A DNA stretch of 64,000 nucleotides, taken from assembly GCF_964656455.1 (NCBI RefSeq), contig NC_135719.1, positions 8,039,163 to 8,103,162 of the forward strand, in the 5' to 3' direction. Under the pieces are notes generated by a model. That model was given only the letters and a program-made list of their open reading frames with translations, had not been told where the DNA came from and ran no database searches. Source of the stretch: Halichoerus grypus (Eukaryota; Chordata; Mammalia; Carnivora; Phocidae). Below, piece by piece: positions 55,907 through 64,000 of this stretch; position 1 is the first letter of the stretch, and the number at the start of each line of letters is the position of its first letter. A program made the position numbers and the translations under genes.

Positions 55907-57470
55907 AGAGAAAGAGAGAGAAAGGCAGTAAAGAAAGAAAAGCAAAGGGAAGATACTGAAGTGAGACTCACAGAGTGGCCCTGAGGGACATTAAGAAACA
56001 ATTTTTATGTTGAATCCCTGGAGAGAAGATAATTACCAAATTTTTCCCCCAAGAAAAATTTCAAAAGTAAGCCCAGAATGAGAGTATAAGAATCAACAAG
56101 TGGTTTGGTATTACCTTGTTGGGTGTAGCTGAGGGGTCAAAACTCCCAACGTTTCACTGGCCTAAGATCAATAAATTTAAAGATACAGGGACTCAAGAAA
56201 ATAGCCCCTGAATATTATCAACCCCCATAAAGGTGGAAGCAACATTTATGATTAGGTCAAAGTTTGGCATCAGACTTCGACAACGCTGGCCAGAAATTGG
56301 TCCAGGTGTCCCAGAAGAGCATCGCATTGTTTGGATCTGGAGTCTAAGTTAACTGAAAGAGAGGTTACCTGAAATTTGTGTATCATTACTGACATCTTTT
56401 TTTCATGCCTTGGGCTATAAATTTATCTTAGAGGCTCACGTCTCATCAAGCTCTATTTTTCCAGCTGGTCTAGTCCACAGAGGCCTGTGTGCCAGTAATT
56501 TTGTATTCATGCCTGCCGATGTCCAGGACACATCTTGGTGTTGGGTCAGGCAGCACACAAGGGTATTCTTGACCTTTTTATGCATAATATGCATGCCCTG
56601 GTCTTGACAGAATGTGATTAAGATGGAGAAATTAAAGGGCAAAAGTGAGATCCAGTTATTTTCAAAGCAACTGTAATATACCAGATCAGTAACTTGCGGC
56701 TTGTTTTTACACCAATCTTTATGTTTTTTGACAGATTCCCCACTGCATTAAGTGCTATGTCTTTCCGTGTTATCTAGGCACCCTCCGACAGGTCAGCTGG
56801 TTTCACTGGGATTATTTCATACTGGGTTGAAGCGTAATGGTTCATTCTGGGCATGCTGAAAGGCAGGATTTGTAACAGTGTGTGAGCCCTGTGATTCACT
56901 GGCGAGATTGTGATGATGAATTACTTGCCTGAGGGGCAGACACAAAATGCTATGAGATAAACCAAGGCCATTATCCAGGCATTCTTTGGTGTGTTTGGGT
57001 CGTTTTCAGCTGTGGATGCTGCTTTTTTTTTTTGTCAAAGTTGGGCTGGAAAGAAGTCTCTTGCTGGTCAAATGCTGGAGGCACAAAGATGGAGCGTGTT
57101 TTCATTCTAAAATTATGAGGCTGAAACCAATCTCCTGACATTATCTGGTCACCTTCAGGCACCTGACAGTAATTCACTGAAGCTACCATGAGAAAAATGC
57201 TTTGAATATGTACCGTTTAACACTGAGTAATATTATTATTAATAGATTTACTGATCCTGTCCTTATAAGGAGAATTCCAGAATTGTCCATTGGTAGATCA
57301 TTTCTATGTCTCAGAACTATGGAAAGCCAGCTTGGTTTTCCTTCTATCTCATCTCATTCATTCCCTCTCTGTCTTGTCTTCTTCTTCTTTAACAACAGCA
57401 GGAAAGCAATATCCATGCTTCCTCTTACCCTGTAACTTCAGAATATCCAAAGGCTCAAGTGGTTCTGTAT
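55740..57470. other. Single-copy DNA with a TG repeat at 55862-55902
   Basis: A TG run of about 20 units is followed by an AGAG patch. The rest, especially 56280-57000, has no repeat hallmark and is a candidate for conserved noncoding sequence. Frames at 56410-56607, 56436-56642, 56971-57189 and 57202-57487 overlap in opposite directions and have no domain. Confidence 0.45.
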
Positions 57471-57474
57471 TAAT

Positions 57475-57790
57475 CAAGGTAAACTAATCCTCTTTGTGGC
57501 CACAGATAAATCCCACAATCTCAGTGGCTTAACGCAGGAAAAGTTAATTTCTTGCCACAAGCAAAGTTCATTATACATCGGGTGACCTTCCTCCATCTTG
57601 GAGTGATGCCATTTTGAACCTGTGGTCTCCAAGACCTTCACAGCAGTGAGGGAGGGCTGAACGTATGAGTTAGAGAGGGTCATTTGGGAGGTGCTTGGCA
57701 CTCACCCATATCCCACTGGCCAATTGCATTTCCCTACCCGGAAATGGAGAGTAACAGTTTGATATGTGGTGGGTGTTTGATGAGCCTGAG
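57475..57790 (-). repeat. Old MER-type repeat, family not named
   Basis: CACAATCTCAGTGGCTTAAC, AGTTAATTTCTTGCCACAAG, TTCCTCCATCTTGGAGTGA, TCCAAGACCTTCACAGCAG and CCATATCCCACTGGCCAAT follow a common mammalian repeat ('atctcagtggcttaaaacaa ... ttatttctcgctc ... ttccattggccag'). Orientation relative to its consensus is uncertain. Confidence 0.45.
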
Positions 57791-57794
57791 CAGT

Positions 57795-58585
57795 TTTCGC
57801 CATATTTCTTTCAATCCTCTCGTTTCTAGGCAAATACTCTGATTTATTTGTTTGTTTTTAAATCTCTATTGCCTGTGTTTTTCCCCACCCTCTAGCATTT
57901 TATTTCTCTCAGTTTACTCAGTTGCCTAGGACCTCAGAAGAGAATTTTCATCAATTTGAAAGAGGGGTTTGTACTATCGGTGATCCCTGGATCCATATCA
58001 AGACCCAAAGTAAATATTGTCCCAATTACCTAAGCGGATGGCAGACATTGTTCATTTCCAATTTCAACTTCACTGGAAACCATATAGGCTTTTCCAATTG
58101 AGTTTTTTCTTTCTTAATCTCATGAAATCACCCAAAATGTTTGCATACACAATCCACATTTCTGTGTCATTCTTTTTGTTTGGTGTAGACACCCCACTGG
58201 GGCCTCATGCACTGATGCCCAGTGAAGAGGATTTTCTCAGTGAGCCCATTCTTACCAAGTAGTCTAGAATGGGACTAGCTTAACTTTATACTCATTTTAT
58301 TTTATTATTTTCCCTTTTCAATAAAGTGTGTGCCCTCTGGGATTAATTCACATTAGGAGGCAAGAATCAAGTTAAACACATCCATTAAAATGCATATGAA
58401 ATGAAACAGCAAAAGATTAAAAGAGCCTGTATTTTAAAATACCAAATACATGGCCATTTTGCAGGGAAAAGCAAACAGTTAATAGAGCACAGCAGCTGTG
58501 CAAAGACTAGGAGGTGGCCTTCTGTCCCTCTGTCACCTCCTGAGAACCCCCTTGCATGAGCTCCCACCATTCTTCTTCCTTGACA
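57795..58585. other. Single-copy DNA, nothing recognised
   Basis: No gene or repeat assigned. The 81-codon plus frame at 58017-58262 has no recognisable domain. Confidence 0.45.
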
Positions 58586-58587
58586 GG

Positions 58588-58685
58588 GAGAAGACTGAGG
58601 AAACTGAAGCCTATGTGCAAAATGATTTTAAAATTAGTTGAAGCTCTTGCGACTAGAACACCGTGTTCCTAGCTAACCATGTGAA
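58588..58685 (+). repeat. MIR-like fragment
   Basis: AAGACTGAGGAAACTGAAGC, AATTAGTTGAAGCTCTTGCG and CTAGAACACCGTGTTC resemble the MIR core downstream of 'gaggaaactgaggc'. Weak. Confidence 0.4.
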
Positions 58686-58689
58686 AAGT

Positions 58690-58980
58690 GCCTAAGTGAG
58701 ACTGCGCACAGTTCCCTCCATCCTCAAAGGAGCCCATCTTAAGCAGGAACTCTCTCCTCTTGGGTCTGAGAGAGCTGGGGCTCCCTTGACCCACCAACTT
58801 TGACACTTTCAAGAATATTGCTGTGCTTCCAGGGTGGAACTTCTCCATGAATGAGGCCTCCTAGAGCATGAGGCACTGCGGAGAGTTAGAGAAAGCACAC
58901 CTTGGGGCTACACAGATGGGGGGCTAAGTCCAGACACTGGTTTCCAATAACAGTATCCCCTGCTGGAAGGCAGGGTTACT
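58690..58980. other. Single-copy DNA, nothing recognised
   Basis: No hallmark of a gene or repeat. Confidence 0.4.
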
Positions 58981-58984
58981 CTCC

Positions 58985-59100
58985 TTAGAAAAATGGGTAC
59001 ACTGATTAACTTCAATTGTAGGATATTTGTGGGTATTAACTAGAAATATATGGACACTCACCTAGTACACAGTAAGAGCATAATAATTGATAGCAATTAC
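58985..59100 (+). repeat. MIR 3' part
   Basis: TTAGAAAAATGGGTACACTG, GGTATTAACTAGAAATATAT, CCTAGTACACAGTAAGAGCA and TAATAATTGATAGC match the MIR end ('aaaatgggtataat ... gcctggcacatagtaagtgctcaataaatg'). Confidence 0.55.
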
Positions 59101-59104
59101 TGTC

Positions 59105-59800
59105 CCCTCCCCCCCTTTTTTTCCCAGTATAGCCTTGGGAGACTCTTTCAACAGATAACTTGTTTGGGTTTTCTGGGTTCAACTACCTCTCATTTGGCAA
59201 AACCCAGTACCATTTATTTTAGCTTTCACTTCAAAACACAGATAAGAAACAGAAACCCACTCTGACTAAATGCTTTGCCCAAGGGCATAAAGTTATTGAA
59301 TTACCCAGAGTCAAGGCATTAATCCTGGCTTATTGAGAAGGATACAAATTTGGAAGCATGTTCCTTTTCCTTTTGAGTTGGAAGGAGCCTTGAATGTCAC
59401 CAGGTCCCCACAGGCAGCCTAAAGGGACTTTGTGAGGGGGGTGATTATTTGAGCATATTATTCTTTTTGCGCTATAAGGGATCTTTGTCTATTACCTCAT
59501 TTCTATTAGCATTACAAAATGAAGGGCTTTCCTTACCACAAAGGTTGAAAATCAGCCCGAGGTGGTAGCTGTTAGATTTTTCTAGCCTGTGTATCAAGAG
59601 GTTCTGCTTTTCCCTCATCTCAGGGATAACCTTTGAAGGAAAAGACAACGAAGTCAGGGAAATACTATGAGCTGAGTAAAAAAGAAAAGATTTAAGTGAG
59701 AAGTTGCTATTATTACAATGGTGCCTTTTATATTAGAAACTATAATCCATGCGTACTGGGAATAAGGATCATGAATCAGCTGTAAAATCTTGTTTTACCC
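59105..59800. other. No gene seen; weak MIR core at about 59220-59330
   Basis: TTTGCCCAAGGGCATAAAG and AGGCATTAATCCTGGCTT are MIR-core-like. The rest is unassigned. Confidence 0.4.
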
Positions 59801-59960
59801 AGTATTAATTCACAAAATGTATCGAATGCCTCCTCTGTACTTAGCATTGCTATTGTGACTAGGGAAATAGGAGAAGTGTGGGCTGGAATCCCTGCCCTCA
59901 CACTACACAAAGCGGTTCAGAGATAAAACTCACAAATGTAAATTACTTACAGAATCAGTA
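59800..59960 (+). repeat. Old interspersed-repeat-like sequence
   Basis: GAATGCCTCCTCTGTACTTA, GGGAAATAGGAGAAGTG, GGAATCCCTGCCCTCACAC fit the 'gcacctactatgtgccaggc ... atccctgccctcatgg' mammalian repeat. Family name uncertain. Confidence 0.45.
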
Positions 59961-59964
59961 TCAC

Positions 59965-61825
59965 AGAAATTAATTAATTGTCAAAATTTCGGTTCCAGAT
60001 AGTAAGTGTTAAAGAAGAAAGGCAGAAAGAGGTAGGTACCAAGCCCCATCAAAACAGCTAAGGAGTTTATTTGAGGGGAAAGATAAGAACGTTTTATCCA
60101 TTTTATATGAGGTATTCACCCGCTATCAGGAGGTGATGCTCAGTAGGATCGAAGGACAGATGAGGTCAGGACTAGACACGGAAATTCGTTTGGTCCCTAC
60201 ATGGAGGCAATGGACATGAGAGAAGTACATTCACAAAACGGTCTTCAAGCAACGTGAAAGCAGGTGCAGGAGTTATACAAATACTTGTGAATTTAAAAAA
60301 AAAAAAAATTCATACTTTAAATAATATGCTATTAACTGTTTAGAAAAATATTAAAAATAAAAAAATTTAAAACAAGCCATCAAATATGTTCTAAACATAA
60401 ATTTCAACATATTACATCATGCTTATGCTTGACTAAGCTGTCCATACAAGTCATTTTGTATAACTGTTAGATTAAGCCTTTTCTGCTTCTGGATGTATAT
60501 TTGGTGTTTTTGTGCTGGATCCATGAATTTGTCCTTTTCTTCTAAGTTTCCAATCATGGAAACTAGTACAAGCAAATTCAATCACACATCCCAGAGTGAA
60601 AATATTATGGTGTAAACAGTTCTAATGTTTCTTGGCAGCTTTGGGTGATATTGTATGGGACTCAACTGTGAAACAAAATGTCCAAGTACACTTAATACTG
60701 GGAGAAAACAGTTTAAAAATACAAAAAAACAAAACTGTTATTGTGGGCCACAATCTGTCTGTGAGAATCAGGATTATCTAGATACCATGCAGCTGAAACA
60801 AAATGTACAGATAAATTGAATGCTAGGTTTGATGTAACACCCCACTCCCCAAAGCTCATGTGGTAAACATTCTAAAGTCTTGAAGTTTGCCTTGTTGTTC
60901 TCATGGGTTTATTTTTTTAAGCAGTAATTGCTGTTATGTGGAGTTTAAAATACATCAGTGCTGAACAAATAAGCCTTTTCAAATATGCATTGAGAATCGG
61001 ATTTGATTTTTTTTGGATAAAGAGATTTATAATTAAAAGACATTTGAAAACTATTGATTTAGTAGCAGAAAAGCTGAGGGCTTGTTCTAAACCTTGGCAT
61101 CTCCACGCCTGAAGGAGATGCAAGCGAGACATAGATGTGCAGAGGGCACGGAGAACAGAATTAACCAAGAACAGAATTTATTGGTCTTAAATTTCAGCTT
61201 TGATTTTCCATGATTATCCTTTTGATGAAGTATTAAGAGGGCTAGAGTATCCCAAAATGGGATAATTAATGCCGTAATAACTGTTAGATGACTCACGTTT
61301 TAGGGTAAAACCAAAGCTTCCCTCACAATTAACATGTGTGTCCAGCAGTAGCCCCACCCTGCCTATGGTCAAAGGCCCTGTGATACACTGAATGCCAATG
61401 CTCTGGCTGGCAACCGCTGCTGTCAGCAAAGACTCCTTGTCTCGGGTTTGTGAGGGGGCCTGAGCCATGAGACCTTGTAAGAGGACACAGAGGTCTCTTC
61501 TGGGTGACGCTGGAGTTAGGAAACCAAAGAAAGATCCCTTGGAGTGAGGTGTGAGGAGAACAAAACATTCTAGGAGAATAGTTTCTCACTTCTGGTTACT
61601 CAGAGGAAAGAAATCCACATTCAGGGCTGTTCACTGTTGAGTGGTCTGCTCAGATGGGCAGACTTCATTTCAATCTAGCATGTGACCAAGGAGATTTGCT
61701 GAGACTACTCTGTGTTGAGGTGGTAGATCAGGTTGGGAAGGAAAGATGCCCACCGCAGCTCGCCAAGAATCAGAGCCGGAGGTAGAGGAAGAGCCAGACA
61801 GGTGGAGGGGGGTGAACTCCATTAA
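59965..61825. other. Single-copy DNA; imperfect duplicated segment at 60.67 and 60.79 kb
   Basis: A/T-rich. Two related 36-base stretches centre on GAAACAAAATGT (60671 on) and GAAACAAAATGT (60796 on). Minus frames at 60917-61589 overlap each other and contain no recognisable domain. No RNA gene found. Confidence 0.4.
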
Positions 61826-61829
61826 CCCA

Positions 61830-62910
61830 CTCCTGTTGGTAAGCATTCGCCAAGCCTTATTCTGGGTCAGGCTTGATTCTAGGTCCTGTGGGGATGATGG
61901 AAAGATGAAAACACAGCTCTTGTCCTCCAGGAGCTGGTAAACTTGAGGGGCAAGATCAGTAAGTAATGGCAGCACAGTATGACAGGGACTCATAGGAAGT
62001 TAAACACAGGGTGGAATAGGGACGGAGAAACATCCAAGGTAGTCCAGTCAGTCTTCAAAAGATCAGATATGAATTCGACAAAGTGGGATGGAATAAGAAG
62101 GCCATTTTCAGATATAAGGGACAGTCACACAAAGGCGCAAGGCGAGGGAGGAAGCTGTCCGTGGGGGGAGCCCCAGTTGGAAAACCAGGAAATGAAGCTG
62201 AAGACAAAGGACGGGCAATATCGTGAATGAACAGAGATCCCAGGCCTCAGGGAGCATATATTCTACTTCTGGAAACAGAAAGACAAATAATTAAAGTAGG
62301 CCATACAATACAGAGGCATAGTTGACTTTTCTATCGCTGGAAGCCATAGTCAAATTCAAGAGGAGAAGTGGAGAATTTAAGGGGTAATTTCATCTGTATG
62401 CCTGCCTATGAGCAGATTGGAATAAGCAACATCACAGAACTCCTTGATGAATCGCATACGTTGGAAATAAGTGAGGTTTTCTTTGATCATGAGGAAAAAT
62501 GCAGTGTGGTAAGTACAGCAATAAAACTGGTGTGATACGGGGAGAGAAAATTAACTTTAGGAGAAGAGGGAAAGGATATTCCCGGAGGATGGGAGACCTC
62601 ATTGTGTGTTTAAGGATGAAGAGATGTTTATTAAAAAGTCAAGGGGGGTTAAGGGCATTCTAGCAACAAAGACCAGCTTATGCAGAGCCACAGAAATGAG
62701 AAAGTGGTGAACTTTTGATTAGGCGGCTGGAAGATGCATGGGCCTGCAGAAAGACTGGGTGCCACAGGGGATGGATCTTATTCTGTCAGTGTTGGGAAGC
62801 CCCTGATGGTTTTTGAGCCAAGAAAGGACAAGAAATGGAGAGGCTCAAAGAAGAGCATCAAACAGTACTTTTAGCTAAGAGAAGTGAATTGGGAGATATG
62901 AGGAAACGAC
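61830..62910 (+). repeat. Old interspersed repeat, long fragment, family not named
   Basis: The order GGGTCAGGCTTGATTCTAGG, ACACAGCTCTTGTCCTCCAG, GAGCATATATTCTACTTC, CTAGCAACAAAGACCAGC, TATTCTGTCAGTGTTGGGAA, GCCCCTGATGGTTTTTGAG fits a mammalian repeat that usually reads 'gggccttgtaggcca ... ggaagccactggagggttttgagcag'. The plus frames in it (61746-61940, 61979-62230) are chance. Confidence 0.45.
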
Positions 62911-62914
62911 CTCC

Positions 62915-63270
62915 ATCATTCCCTTAGCTTGGGTATAGATGATGCTTGCAGTTCTGTTGAGCTCTAGTTTTATATGTCCTCTCTCTTCGAAAAGATAAAT
63001 GGCGTTCTTCAAGCCCACTGCCTCTGGTTCACTAGGTTCCCTGAAGCTTCGGGAACAGTTCTAGCCTTTGTCATAGCAGCTGTTTCCAAAGAAAGGAAGG
63101 GGACCCAGTGGAGACAGAGGTGGGAGGGAGACCTATGTCATGGAGGTGCACCCCTCTTGCCCCTTCTTGCATATATTACCTGCCACCATACTATTTACTT
63201 AATTCCCTTTTATTCAAAATATTTCCATGTGACTCTCTCTATAGTTTTATGACAGATTACATTTTCTGAT
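62915..63270. other. No gene seen
   Basis: The 92-codon plus frame at 62974-63252 shows no domain. The last 130 bases are pyrimidine-rich and might be an L2 scrap. Confidence 0.4.
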
Positions 63271-63285
63271 AAGCACAGGTTTTTA

Positions 63286-63492
63286 TTTTTTTATTTTTAT
63301 TTTTTTTTAAAGATTTTATTTATTTGACAGAGAGAAAGACAGCCAGAGAGGGAACACAAGCAGGGGGAGTGGGAGAGGGAGAAGCAGGCTTCCCACGGAG
63401 CAGGGAGCCCCATGCGGGGCTCGATCCCAGGACTCCAGGATCATGACCTGAGCCGAAGGCAGACGCTTAATGACTGAGACACCCAGGCGCCC
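63286..63492 (-). mobile_element. Can-SINE, minus strand
   Basis: Full-length reverse-complement SINE with (GACAGAGAGA) tract and GACACCCAGGCGCC head. Exact 15-base duplication AAGCACAGGTTTTTA at 63271-63285 and 63493-63507; looks young. Confidence 0.97.
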
Positions 63493-63509
63493 AAGCACAG
63501 GTTTTTAAA

Positions 63510-63885
63510 GGAACAAATGTTGCAAGGGAAAACAAAAATGCGAGCGAGAAGCTGAGACCCCTGGTTCGTATGTCTTTGAGACAAAACCTTAGACTCAGTT
63601 GAAACATGCAAAGATACTCAGCACCACACAAAGGGCCTTTTAGGCTTTGTTTACAGCAAGAGACTTTAGGCCTTGTTCCTTGGCTGGTGATGTAGTTTTA
63701 ACAGGTGGTAGGGGGAGAATGAGGTATTCGTAACTTATTTTGCTATGAGTTCTTTAGCGACTGAACTAGGCTTTAAAATGGTAAGAACAGGGAAAAAAAA
63801 AAAAACTGTAAAAATGCATGGGCCACTCAAGATATATAAGGATGTAGAGAGAGAATGTTTACCTGTTTAAAGAAGTTTAAATCCT
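63510..63885. other. No gene seen
   Basis: No gene or repeat hallmark by eye. Some of it could belong to the CR1/L3 element that follows. Confidence 0.4.
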
Positions 63886-63891
63886 AGCCTA

Positions 63892-63984
63892 GATGAATTC
63901 CATCCCAGGGTGCTAAAGGAACTTGCAGATGTAATCTCAGAATCACTAACTCTAATCTTTGAGGATTCTTGGCAATCGGGAGAT
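63892..63984 (+). pseudogene. CR1/L3 LINE reverse-transcriptase fragment
   Basis: Read from GAT at 63892, 31 codons are open and give DEFHPRVLKELADVISESLT followed by LIFEDSWQSGD, then TAA. This is the segment of the CR1/L3 reverse transcriptase before its KKAN/NYRP motifs. The element is ancient in mammals, so an unbroken frame may be luck. It runs on toward the window edge, where a stop codon breaks it. Confidence 0.75.
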
Positions 63985-64000
63985 TAAAGAGAGGCAAAAA

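Overview
The window is mammalian nuclear DNA, almost certainly from a carnivoran. It is AT-rich and carries at least 18 tRNA-derived Can-SINEs (the GGGGCRCCTGGGTGGCTC head, CT-rich tract and AATAAA-type tail found only in Carnivora), carnivore-type L1 elements, and old mammalian MIR, L2, CR1/L3, MaLR and Tigger relics. The SINE heads lack the canid-type consensus, so a non-canid caniform (bear, seal or mustelid group) is my inference, not proof. I find no protein-coding exon, tRNA, rRNA or other functional RNA gene. The window reads as an intergenic region or a large intron.

Layout. 0.8-6.0 kb: an ancient plus-strand L1 with four SINEs in it. 6.0-6.5 kb: a MaLR-type LTR. 6.5-16.1 kb: mostly single-copy DNA with MIR and L2 relics, an old minus-strand L1, a Tigger-like MITE with both ends and TA target (12.4-12.9 kb) and three SINEs. 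16.1-23.2 kb: L1-A, full length on the minus strand, with 17-bp target-site duplications. 23.2-27.2 kb: single-copy DNA, then a polyadenylated 3' fragment of an endogenous retrovirus (env tail, U3, R) inserted by L1-style retroposition and later hit by a SINE. 27.2-41 kb: an ancient minus-strand L1 split by several later insertions, including L1-B (29.3-36.5 kb), a second full-length L1 of the same subfamily, and two copies of an unassigned repeat. 41-50 kb: single-copy DNA, a MaLR-type LTR, and two or more old L1 fragments in both orientations. 50-64 kb: the most single-copy part, with L2, MIR, MER5A-like, a second MITE, an ERV-type LTR, one SINE, and a CR1/L3 reverse-transcriptase fragment at the right edge.

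How the parts relate. The L1s supplied the enzymes that moved the SINEs and the retroviral retrocopy; short flanking duplications and A-rich tails show this at many sites. Both L1s are disabled: each has at least one nonsense codon in ORF1 and several frameshifts in ORF2, although L1-B keeps one open frame of about 990 codons covering the reverse transcriptase and C-terminal domain. The only CpG-rich stretches (22.2-23.2 and 35.4-36.5 kb) are the L1 5' UTR promoters, not gene promoters. The most notable items are the retroposed retroviral transcript, the tandem pair of full-length L1s with shared lesions, and the duplicated units plus antisense reading frame in the L1 5' UTR. Family names are from recognition by eye; no database search was run.
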